From: an uncultured Lachnospiraceae bacterium
Lineage (GTDB): Bacteria > Bacillota > Clostridia > Lachnospirales > Lachnospiraceae
DNA: 20,554 nucleotides
Direction: 5' to 3'
NCBI GenBank assembly: GCA_910588845.1
Contig: CAJURU010000042.1
Coordinates: forward strand, 1 to 20,554
Part shown: positions 1-5,887 of the stretch, in pieces
Layout: every line of letters starts with the position of its first letter
Position numbering within the stretch: position 1 is the stretch's first letter
Program-made: the position numbers and the translations under genes
Notes under the pieces: generated by a model
The model's input: the letters and a program-made list of their open reading frames with translations, nothing else
What the model was told of the DNA's origin: nothing
Database searches by the model: none

Positions 1-210
1 TGTCAATACAGTTTCCCTGCTTGCTGCGGTATGCGACACTCTTTCTGCCGCATACTGTCTGTTGTTTTCCGCAGGTCTGCCTGAATGTAGTTTTTCTGTC
101 CCTGTCCCCGTCTCAGGCGGCGTTGTCCCGCTCACTCTCCGAAAAAAGAGGTCGCCGCAAAATCATATCCCATTCAGCCGGTCATTCAGTTGTAACCGGC
201 ATTTGGGCAG

Positions 211-242
211 CAAAAAAGCCGGCACACAAATGCGTACCGACT
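211..242 (-). terminator. Intrinsic terminator within the leader
   Basis: On the minus strand, arms at 242-231 and 228-217 pair over about 12 positions (including G-T wobbles) and are followed by a run of six T (217-212). It lies between the strong promoter and the left edge with no ORF ending before it, so it should act as an attenuator rather than an end-of-gene terminator. Confidence 0.55.
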
Positions 243-385
243 CACCGACAAAAGGATAGACTTATCCCTTTGTGATGTTGGTTTCACATTTATGTAACCG
301 GCTTTGAGATTCAAAGTCGAAACTGTCTTTTACGCTTATCTGTTGCCGACAGTTTGGAGCAATTCAGAAGCGGCGGTATTTTCAC

Positions 386-427
386 TTAGCGTACCGCTAC
401 GTTATCCGACTTAAAGTCATCCTCCAT
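386..427 (-). CDS. Putative leader peptide (13 aa)
   Basis: ATG at 427 opens a 13-codon ORF reading MEDDFKSDNVAVR and ending in TAA at 386, about 45 nt downstream of the predicted transcription start. No clear Shine-Dalgarno precedes the ATG; the only GGAGG overlaps codons 1-3. A GTG immediately after the stop, in the same frame, would open a second ORF of 24 codons (385-311) that covers the first stem-loop, so stop-codon readthrough or reinitiation would carry ribosomes into that hairpin. Its small size and its position between promoter and terminator suggest a ribosome-sensing leader peptide. Chance occurrence of such a short ORF cannot be excluded. Confidence 0.4.
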   Translation of the reverse strand: MEDDFKSDNVAVR

Positions 428-476
428 AATCTATGAAAATCTGTATTCAGTTGTGGCTCTCCAGTGAGAGTACTTT

Positions 477-506
477 ATTATATATTGCAGAACAAGTGTT
501 TGTCAA
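477..506 (-). promoter_or_regulatory. Sigma-A type promoter reading leftward
   Basis: On the minus strand the -35 is TTGACA (506-501) and the -10 is TATAAT (482-477), with an 18-bp spacer. Both hexamers match consensus exactly. Transcription would start near 470 and run out of the left edge. Confidence 0.75.
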
Positions 507-786
507 TACTTTGGTGGAAATTTCTTGAATATTTTTTTTGAAGTTGGGTATACTACTTAATTTAATGTAAAAATTAAATTCATCTGTTTGACGAATGACC
601 AAACAAATTGAAAAAGAAAATGTACCGTCTAAGTGCTATTGTAAATTTGTAGTCAAATTTGACTCTATACTTTTTTGCATGAATTTTATTGAAGGTCAAA
701 ACAGACCACAAAAGTTGTCATGAATGACTACCCAAAGAATAAAATTCGTGATACAATATAAATACAATGAATGTGGAGGTTCAGAT
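507..786. other. AT-rich intergenic stretch between divergent units
   Basis: This is a low-GC spacer between the leftward promoter and the rightward HTH gene. It has no convincing ORF. A GATACAAT/TATAAAT-like -10 region lies near 750-765, but no well-placed -35 could be identified. Confidence 0.4.
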
Positions 787-1875
787 ATGGAAAATTTAAA
801 AAACAATATTGACCATTACATGAAATTAAAAGGAATTAAGATGTATAGCCATTTACTCGTTGAAATCGCTCTCGAATTAGGAATTAAAAGACAAGAAGCA
901 TATAAATTTGCAGATAAAGAAAAATCCAATTTTTCAAAAATGCTAAAAGGAGAAAGACCGCTTAAATACGACTTTATTATCCCTTTGGAAAAAATATTTG
1001 GTATTTCATTGGCTCGGCTATTATATGCAGATGCGTACAAATTACCTGTTGAAAAAGAAAATGTACCGTTCAATAAAGGCTTTAGATATTATGCATATTT
1101 AGATGACCCAGAATTGTATAAAAATGAATTTGATGTATTGCTTGCAAACGATGGTAAATCTATCCTTACTCAAACCGATGAATTTGGCAAAACTTTCCTT
1201 GACTATGTAGTTGAATATCATTCAGTTAATGGTGTCAGATATCTTCACGATGAATATGGAATAAAATTAAAATGGTATCATAATCAATTTGAATTTAGGA
1301 AAGATAAAGGCATAACATGGATTCATTTTGAAAACTGCATTGAGTTCGCCCGTCTTGTTGCCAGCATGAATGATGTAGAACTGTTCAATGATATTTTTGC
1401 CTCCTACAATATGTTTTTTACAAATGGACACTATGCTACAGAAGATTGTATTTTTTGCCAAGGCGACTATTTGGAAATAATGCTGGACAATGATGACTTG
1501 TTTCGTTCAATATTTGAAATAAAACCTTATGAGCTTAAATTAGGGAATATTGGCAAAAGAAAAAAACAAGTGGATTCTATTACATACCGCTCCATCAATC
1601 CAATAATCAATAACTGTTTAAGGTATGCTTTAAAGCATTTGGATAAATATAAGCACAGGGCAATAGAACTACTAAAATTTGGAATTGACCATAATAGAAG
1701 AATTGCCAGCGAGATTACTTTTGATGAATATTATATTTGTGATGAACTTGGCGGATTAAAAAGTTTTAGAGATGAAGATTGCTACGATATTGTTATTTTT
1801 GTCGATGTAGAAGTAAATGATGATGAAATAAGAGCTTTAATTAAGCAATTACCGGAATTCAAAAAATGGAGGTGA
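787..1875 (+). CDS. Helix-turn-helix protein with uncharacterised C-terminal region (362 aa)
   Basis: The start is the ATG at 787, which has TGGAGG 7 bases upstream; the in-frame ATG at 724 has no ribosome binding site. Residues about 1-85 look like a Cro/C1-type (XRE) DNA-binding domain: a short segment around SNFSKMLKGERPLKYDF is followed by a hydrophobic helix with IFGISLARLL. The remaining 280 or so residues are acidic, rich in Asp, Asn and Tyr, with no transmembrane segment and no motif I recognise; the spacing of short helices would suit an ankyrin- or TPR-like solenoid, but that is a guess. AT-rich codon use fits the surrounding accessory region. The gene ends 64 bases before the zinc-ribbon gene on the same strand, so the two may be cotranscribed. 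It is probably a cargo gene of an integrative element. Function is unknown; DNA binding is the only role supported. Confidence 0.75.
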   Translation: MENLKNNIDHYMKLKGIKMYSHLLVEIALELGIKRQEAYKFADKEKSNFSKMLKGERPLKYDFIIPLEKIFGISLARLLYADAYKLPVEKENVPFNKGFRYYAYLDDPELYKNEFDVLLANDGKSILTQTDEFGKTFLDYVVEYHSVNGVRYLHDEYGIKLKWYHNQFEFRKDKGITWIHFENCIEFARLVASMNDVELFNDIFASYNMFFTNGHYATEDCIFCQGDYLEIMLDNDDLFRSIFEIKPYELKLGNIGKRKKQVDSITYRSINPIINNCLRYALKHLDKYKHRAIELLKFGIDHNRRIASEITFDEYYICDELGGLKSFRDEDCYDIVIFVDVEVNDDEIRALIKQLPEFKKWR

Positions 1876-1939
1876 TACATTGAGTTTAAAATAATAATGG
1901 ATGCTTTGATGAATAAAAAGCAGAAAAGAGGGTTTGAAA

Positions 1940-2689
1940 ATGGGATTAATAACTTGTCTGAAATGTGGAGGAGCAATTAGTGAAAAAGCAATAGTATGTC
2001 CGCACTGTAAATCTTATCTTTCACAACAAAATTCAATAATGTGTGAAGAATGCGGAACAGAGTACGAAATAAAATTGTCTACTTGCCCTAATTGTGGATG
2101 TCCTAATTTAACTATCGAACAAAAGAAGCAAAAAAAGAAACAAAAGGGTATCATTATATCTGTAGTTGTACTTGCCCTAATTGCTGTCTGTGTTTTTGGG
2201 TTTAGTATTTTGCAAAAAGCAAAAGAAGCTGAATACTATTCAAATATGGAATGTGTATCTTATACAATGCTTGATGGGGCTGCCAAAGCAGAAAACGCTG
2301 GAAACCTTATCAAGAGTGTATGGTACAATGCAATTTATGAAGAAAGAGATACTGAAACAGACAAATATACAATGAAAAATGGTGAATTTGTAGATGATTT
2401 TAATGACGCCCTTTCTAATTTGTTTGCTGATGGAAATTTTATCAATAGTATTTCTGAAATTGAATTGAATCAATCAGAAGTTACTGGTTTAATGAAAAAA
2501 CTGAAAAACCCTCCAAAGAAATATGAAGAAGCTTATGCTGTGTTAAAAACTTATTATGATAATTACATAAAAATGACAAAATCGGTTATCAGTCTTGACG
2601 GAAGTCTCCAAACCTTTTCAGAGGAGTTTAATACATATGATACGGATACGGTCAATTCTTTTGAGAAAATGAAATTATATTTAGACTGA
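1940..2689 (+). CDS. Double zinc-ribbon, single-pass membrane protein (249 aa)
   Basis: The start is the ATG at 1940, with AGAGGG 7-8 bases upstream; an in-frame TTG two codons earlier is less likely. Two zinc ribbons occupy residues 1-55: C6-x2-C9 with C20-x2-C23, and C35-x2-C38 with C49-x2-C52. A Lys/Gln-rich linker (61-69) follows, then one transmembrane helix (about 70-92, GIIISVVVLALIAVCVFGFS). The basic side before the helix predicts that the ribbons are cytosolic and the 155-residue C-terminal part extracellular. That domain is acidic and helical with no cysteine pairs or known catalytic motif. Proteins of this design (zinc_ribbon_2 plus membrane anchor) are common in Firmicutes and mostly uncharacterised. 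The gene follows the HTH gene closely and is probably the second gene of a two-gene unit. Confidence 0.8.
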   Translation: MGLITCLKCGGAISEKAIVCPHCKSYLSQQNSIMCEECGTEYEIKLSTCPNCGCPNLTIEQKKQKKKQKGIIISVVVLALIAVCVFGFSILQKAKEAEYYSNMECVSYTMLDGAAKAENAGNLIKSVWYNAIYEERDTETDKYTMKNGEFVDDFNDALSNLFADGNFINSISEIELNQSEVTGLMKKLKNPPKKYEEAYAVLKTYYDNYIKMTKSVISLDGSLQTFSEEFNTYDTDTVNSFEKMKLYLD

Positions 2690-2751
2690 TTATTATATTC
2701 TGTATTGAATGAATTAGATTTGAGGAAGGACTATACAATTATTGAAAACGA

Positions 2752-2995
2752 GGTAGTGTCAAACGGATTATGAAAAAATCGAACCCCTTTCCTTGACTGA
2801 GGCCGATTATATTTTACTTACGGAAACCCCGTCAAGGCTGAATTTAACGGGCTTTCAGCCCGGCCTTGACAGGGTTCCCGACGTAAAATTTTGGTCGCCC
2901 AAGCCAAAGAAAGGGGGGGTAAAGGCTAATAACCTCTGTAACCATTGAATTTACTGGGGTTGAGCCGATTTGGGGTATATAAAGTTGACACTACC
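2752..2995. mobile_element. 244-bp MITE with 8-bp target-site duplication
   Basis: The element begins GGTAGTGTCAA and ends TTGACACTACC (perfect 11-bp terminal inverted repeats). It is flanked by the direct repeat GAAAACGA at 2744-2751 and 2996-3003, an exact 8-bp target-site duplication. It has no ORF of note, so it is non-autonomous. Its ends match those of the adjacent transposase-bearing IS (GATAGTGTCAA and TTTGACACTACC), and its left end shares the following TATGAAAAAA with the IS left end, so the IS transposase or a close relative probably mobilises it. The interior is one long nested palindrome. Confidence 0.8.
2784..2916. repeat. 133-bp nested palindrome inside the MITE
   Basis: Matching arms, from outside in: CCCCTTTC (2784-2791) with 2909-2916; ATTTTAC (2811-2817) with 2883-2889; GTCAAGGC (2831-2838) with 2863-2870, flanked by near-matching GGAAACCC/GGGTTCCC segments; and a central CGGGCT (2848-2853) with 2857-2862 around a TTC loop. 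As RNA or extruded DNA it would form a long interrupted cruciform or hairpin occupying more than half the element. Confidence 0.75.
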
Positions 2996-3100
2996 GAAAA
3001 CGATAGTGTCAAGTGACCTATGAAAAAACAGAGCCAAAGAAAAAGGCTCATATGAACCTTGAAAATTGCAGATATTTTAGTCTGAGGTAAGCTGCCGCCA

Positions 3101-3222
3101 CCCTTGACAGCACGCAAAAGAACTGCTGTAGGTTATTTACCGACGGCGAAGAACTCAAGAACAGTTAGAAGTTCTTCCGTCGGATACAGCAGTGTAGCAG
3201 TTCTATTGTGTGCTGTCAAGGG
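3101..3222. repeat. 122-bp nested palindrome downstream of the transposase
   Basis: Three sets of paired arms: CCCTTGACAGCAC (3101-3113) with 3210-3222, perfect over 13 bp; AGAACTGCT with AGCAGTTCT, perfect over 9 bp; and a central CCGACGG-GAAGAAC segment with GTTCTTC-CGTCGG. The tip contains AAGAACAGTTAG, a sequence repeated at the 3' end of the transposase gene near 3279-3291. It lies between the IS left end and the transposase stop and has no ORF. It could terminate transcription from outside, shield the transposase from read-through, or be a structural end used in transposition. Confidence 0.75.
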
Positions 3223-3276
3223 CATAGCCGAAAGCAGGGCTTTCGGTGGCTGGGTTTATTACCTCGGGCTTGGAAT

Positions 3277-4734
3277 CTAAGAACAGTTAGGGCCTTCGGG
3301 TTGCAGATTCAGAATTGTCTGCTGGCCGAGAAAGATAAGCAGCTGCCATTTGCCGGGCATATTGTCAGCACCGCTTAGCATATCGACTTTGTTCAAAGTC
3401 CGATATTTATTATGCTTGTGTGGGCGGAGAAAGTTATAATAGGACACCCACAAGGCTAAATCATAGTTGGCACCATCGTAGTTGTCAAAGCCGTTTGTTG
3501 GGCGGTAAGAAGCTTTGTAGGTACGGTTGAGGCGTTCAACCATCTGTTTGTATGGACGGAATTCCTTGGATACTTCGTCATCATTGGTGAGGCCGATTAC
3601 CTGTGTAATGCTGAATTTCAAGTTATCTTTAAACTTTTTAGCAAACTCCATTGCAGCCAGCGGGTAGGCGCTATAGCCGTCAGCAATGAATTTGAAGTTT
3701 TTGGGCAGTTCGGACAGATGCCGGAAAGCCATACGCATGGCAAGGATGCAGGGGCCGGCACTGCGGTTGTCAGATGCCCGGTATCCGATAATGGAACGGC
3801 TGGCAGCATCCATGATAAACCAGATATACGCTTTGATACCGCGGACTTTGATATAGGTTTCATCAGCAGTAAAAACACGGCCTGTTTTATAGTCGTAATT
3901 ATCAACAAAGGGTTTGATACAGACAGCGGCAGTTTTACAGTAGTTGGCGATCTGCTGGTGGGAAATGCTGATGTTATAAAGATCTTTCAGTGCCTGTGAT
4001 GTTTTCCTTAAGGATAATCCAAGACTGACGTGGAGGGTCAGGCACAGGGACATGACATGCGAGTTGTGTTTAGAAAATTTTAGCGGTGCGGCATTCTTTG
4101 GAAGAGAGTTTAAGTCCATGGCAAAGAAATCCACAGTGAATTCACGGTAAATGTAATGCAGCTTATATTTGTTTTTACCATAGTCCTCATCCAGGTCTTT
4201 TGCATCCACCTTTTTCAGGTTATGGAGATAGTAGGGACACTTTGGATTGACGCATTTATGTATGCGGAAAAATTTCCGGTCTTTCTTGGCAGCAAGAGCA
4301 TTTCCACAGTGTGGACAGATAAGCCGCAATGGTGTTGTGACAAGTTCGCCGGAGCAGAAAGTCTGTCCACAGACCTTGCACTGGTACTGCCCATTGCCAC
4401 CATTGTTGTCGTAGATGAAATGGTGAGGGGCACCGCATAAAGGACAGATAGTATCTTCAGGGATGGTTTTGCCGTTGCGACGCTGAACGGGTTTGGGCGG
4501 CTTACCATACTTCCACTGATAGTATTCGAGAAGGAACTGCCAATCCTGTTTAATGAAAGTTTTGATGACAGGGAGTTTATCCACTTTAAACTTTTGGTAC
4601 TTTGGAGAATTGGAATCATCGAAAGCCCACTGTTTGAGTGGGATGTATCTGCAAATAAAGTTTAAAAGCCAGCAGATTTGTTTATGTTGGTATTGAATAA
4701 ATTGAAGTAAATAAAGTATAATGTCCATGAGCAT
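3277..4734 (-). CDS. Zinc-ribbon DDE transposase (485 aa)
   Basis: The start at 4734 (ATG, preceded by AAGGGGAC) is preferred to an in-frame TTG at 4812, which has its GGAGG only one base away. The N-terminal third is Lys/Trp-rich, then carries two zinc-binding knuckle pairs: CPLC...CKVC and CPHC...C-x4-C (residues about 97-166). The catalytic core shows the Asp in ADETYIKVRG (about D291), the Asp in IADGYSAY (about D352) and a Glu in MVERLNRTYK (about E400), aligning with the D, D and E of IS6/rve-type transposases. The second Asp to Glu distance (about 47) is longer than the usual 34. The reading frame is intact and full length, so the element may still be active. The protein cuts and joins the IS ends and could mobilise the neighbouring MITE. 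Confidence 0.88.
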   Translation of the reverse strand: MLMDIILYLLQFIQYQHKQICWLLNFICRYIPLKQWAFDDSNSPKYQKFKVDKLPVIKTFIKQDWQFLLEYYQWKYGKPPKPVQRRNGKTIPEDTICPLCGAPHHFIYDNNGGNGQYQCKVCGQTFCSGELVTTPLRLICPHCGNALAAKKDRKFFRIHKCVNPKCPYYLHNLKKVDAKDLDEDYGKNKYKLHYIYREFTVDFFAMDLNSLPKNAAPLKFSKHNSHVMSLCLTLHVSLGLSLRKTSQALKDLYNISISHQQIANYCKTAAVCIKPFVDNYDYKTGRVFTADETYIKVRGIKAYIWFIMDAASRSIIGYRASDNRSAGPCILAMRMAFRHLSELPKNFKFIADGYSAYPLAAMEFAKKFKDNLKFSITQVIGLTNDDEVSKEFRPYKQMVERLNRTYKASYRPTNGFDNYDGANYDLALWVSYYNFLRPHKHNKYRTLNKVDMLSGADNMPGKWQLLIFLGQQTILNLQPEGPNCS

Positions 4735-4901
4735 TGTCCCCTTGTTGATAATGGTGTTTGTGGTGAACTCATTATACTTCTTTTTGGGGGTCAATGCTCG
4801 TTTTATTTGCAAACCTCCAAGAAATCAAGGTTTTAAAAGATTTTGAAACAATAAAAAGAGGTAGTATTTGACACTACCGATTTCATAATGGAGGTGCTGG
4901 T

Positions 4902-5093
4902 ATGTGCGATGTTAAGAAATATGAAAAAATCTATGAAGATATAAAAAAGCTTCAACCGGAAGACACGTTACAGCTTGTACTGGAAGCTGAAACAGAAGAA
5001 CAAAGAACTTTTTATGAGATGGTGGGCGATTTTCTTTTGCAAAAGAAGCAATGGCAGGTAATAGAAAGGAATCTTTTACATTTTGAATTGTAA
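4902..5093 (+). CDS. Small acidic hypothetical protein (63 aa)
   Basis: ATG at 4902 follows GGAGG by 7 bases. The product is charged and helical (MCDVKKYEKIYEDIKK at the start, then alternating Glu/Leu), with no membrane segment and no recognised motif. Short proteins of this kind are common cargo of Clostridia conjugative elements. The ribosome binding site lies only 12 bases inside the IS right end (4878), so the IS insertion has removed the native promoter unless the IS drives it. The stop codon sits in the right arm of a 15-bp perfect hairpin that should end the transcript. Function unknown. Confidence 0.55.
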   Translation: MCDVKKYEKIYEDIKKLQPEDTLQLVLEAETEEQRTFYEMVGDFLLQKKQWQVIERNLLHFEL

Positions 5094-5103
5094 AAGATTC
5101 CTT
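5066..5103. terminator. 15-bp perfect inverted repeat at the end of the small ORF
   Basis: AAGGAATCTTTTACA (5066-5080) pairs perfectly with 5089-5103 around an 8-base loop and overlaps the stop codon at 5093. No long T-run follows on the plus strand; on the minus strand TTTCTATT follows. It is probably a transcription end or 3' stabiliser, possibly bidirectional. Confidence 0.5.
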
Positions 5104-5339
5104 AAGTTAATGACATTGAGTATTTTCAAGGGTTGTTATACCTGCGCTTTCTGGAATTGTGGCAAAAAGTGCTGAGTGTTGTGGCGTAGCACATATATTG
5201 CACACAAATGAGGGTAATAGTATGTAGGTGCTACAGGCAGAATGGCAGAAAAGAAACAGGGCTTTCATATTGCATGAAAACATCAGGATTAAGGCGAATT
5301 ATCGGGAAAACGCACGGTTTGCATTAACGGAAGTTTTTC

Positions 5340-5368
5340 TTGAATTTATCCGGGAAGTATGCTATATT
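5340..5368 (+). promoter_or_regulatory. Promoter of the antitoxin RNA
   Basis: TTGAAT (5340-5345), a 17-bp spacer and TATATT (5363-5368). The predicted start near 5375 produces an RNA running toward the 3' end of the convergent toxin gene. Confidence 0.55.
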
Positions 5369-5374
5369 ATAGAT

Positions 5375-5470
5375 ACAAAAGAGGAAACAACCGCCCACAA
5401 AGTGGTTGACCTCCGCAATAGGTTATAAGCCTACCTGTACCGGCCAAGTAACAAGGTAGGCTTATTTATT
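5375..5470 (+). ncRNA. Putative type I antitoxin RNA
   Basis: A roughly 95-nt RNA is predicted from the upstream promoter to a hairpin whose arms ATAAGCCTACC (5425-5435) and GGTAGGCTTAT (5455-5465) are perfectly complementary. It also contains a small stem, AACC/GGTT around GCCCACAAAGT. It is convergent with the holin-like toxin gene and overlaps the last bases of its ORF and its 3' UTR, as in txpA/RatA-type loci. Both RNAs would share the terminator palindrome, giving long complementary 3' regions for antisense pairing. The RNA itself is inferred from promoter, hairpin and family arrangement. Confidence 0.55.
5425..5465. terminator. Bidirectional terminator shared by toxin mRNA and antitoxin RNA
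   Basis: Perfect 11-bp arms separated by about 19 bases, placed between the convergent toxin gene (ending at 5466) and the antitoxin RNA. Short T/A-rich tails flank it on both strands. Confidence 0.55.
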
Positions 5471-5582
5471 GTCGCTTGTTCCTCTTATCGGGAAAGGCAA
5501 GCAACGCTATAACAAAACTACCAAAGGCAATTAGCAGAGCCAATATACCTATGAAAATCGAAATGATTTCAAATGCTGTCAT
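5466..5582 (-). CDS. Putative holin-like type I toxin (38 aa)
   Basis: ATG at 5582 follows the strong ribosome binding site GGGGAGGTGG. The peptide starts MTAFEIISIFIGILALLIAF and ends in a charged tail (PDKRNKRQ), so residues 5-29 form one membrane helix and the C-terminus is basic. Size, helix and tail match the putative holin-like toxin family (Hol_Tox, related to TxpA/BsrH peptides), which insert in the membrane and are silenced by an antisense RNA. A promoter lies upstream (5673-5701) and a convergent antitoxin RNA promoter lies downstream, which supports a complete type I locus. Its location in an accessory region fits an element-maintenance role. Some family members are harmless or have unproven toxicity. 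Confidence 0.75.
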   Translation of the reverse strand: MTAFEIISIFIGILALLIAFGSFVIALLAFPDKRNKRQ

Positions 5583-5672
5583 TTGCGCCACCTCCCCTCT
5601 TATGTACTCCGGCAAACCGGGCATGAAGTTTTGGGAGGCTACCACCTTGCAACACGATTGTTCCTCTCCGAT

Positions 5673-5701
5673 ATTCTATCATATTCTTTCTTCTGTGACA
5701 A
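5673..5701 (-). promoter_or_regulatory. Promoter of the holin-like toxin
   Basis: On the minus strand TTGTCA (5701-5696), a 17-bp spacer and TAGAAT (5678-5673). This leaves a leader of about 85 nt before the toxin ATG, enough for the structured 5' ends typical of type I toxin mRNAs. Confidence 0.6.
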
Positions 5702-5759
5702 TTTCCTATTAAATTTTATCAATCGCCCTTTTGCGTTGTGTAAACTGTCAAAATATATT

Positions 5760-5885
5760 GTGACGGAAAAGGCTATAAATACACTTATGGAGATAGCAGA
5801 GTATATGAAAGAAAAATATGATACCCTTGGTTCTTACGCCAATGCTCAATTATTAATGAATAAGGCTGCAAAGAAAGAAGAATAG
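5760..5885 (+). CDS. Possible small helical protein or gene remnant (41 aa)
   Basis: A GTG at 5760 opens a short helical, charged ORF (VTEKAINTLMEIAEYMKEKY...) ending 2 bases before the DUF1848 start, as expected for a gene cotranscribed with it. No ribosome binding site is visible, and the frame is open upstream to 5583 through sequence that holds the toxin promoter on the other strand and does not look coding. It may be the 3' end of a gene whose front was lost. Low confidence. Confidence 0.3.
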   Translation: MTEKAINTLMEIAEYMKEKYDTLGSYANAQLLMNKAAKKEE

Positions 5886-5887
5886 AA

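Larger units (their letters stand above)
1..470 (-). promoter_or_regulatory. Long structured 5' leader (probable attenuator) of a gene beyond the left edge
   Basis: Read on the minus strand, this is at least 470 nt of leader from a strong promoter. It contains, in order, a 13-codon ORF, a stem-loop (arms 348-355 and 320-327, AAACTGTC/GACAGTTT), an intrinsic-terminator-like hairpin (211-242) and a second hairpin (about 29-55). The decamer TGTAACCGGC occurs at 191-200 and 295-304, which could allow alternative pairings around the terminator. No long minus-strand ORF begins here, so the main gene must start before base 1. Leader peptide plus terminator is the arrangement of translation-coupled attenuators on ribosome-targeting antibiotic resistance genes of mobile elements (tet or erm classes). 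The identity of the controlled gene is inference; it cannot be seen. Confidence 0.5.
3002..4878. mobile_element. Insertion sequence with DDE transposase (about 1.88 kb)
   Basis: The left end GATAGTGTCAAG (3002) and right end TTTGACACTACC (4878) form imperfect terminal inverted repeats around one transposase gene on the minus strand. The left-end first two bases are also the last two of the MITE's target duplication, so the MITE landed exactly at this IS end. Removing the MITE, the 8 bases flanking the IS are TTGAAAAC on the left and GATTTCAT on the right, which do not match. The IS therefore lacks a visible target duplication, as after a deletion or recombination next to it. The catalytic core and the MITE's 8-bp duplication are compatible with an IS6-like mechanism. 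Confidence 0.65.

Noticed and set aside
21..275. Plus-strand ORFs of 65-84 codons at the left edge
   Set aside because: They run antisense through the structured leader and terminator and have no ribosome binding site or family resemblance.
3101..3222. CRISPR array or tRNA in the repeat-rich region
   Set aside because: The structure is one nested palindrome with no regularly spaced direct repeats and no cloverleaf.
2752..4878. A single larger IS spanning both the MITE and the transposase, with 12-bp perfect ends
   Set aside because: The flanks of this interval do not match, whereas 2752-2995 alone has a perfect 8-bp duplication, and a separate IS-like end is present at 3002.
5228..5428. 66-codon plus-strand ORF starting at GTG 5228
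   Set aside because: It has no ribosome binding site, overlaps the antitoxin RNA promoter and its hairpins, and its product shows no family features.
5476..5712. 78-codon plus-strand ORF
   Set aside because: It is antisense to the holin-like toxin and its promoter; the toxin has the better start signal and family match.
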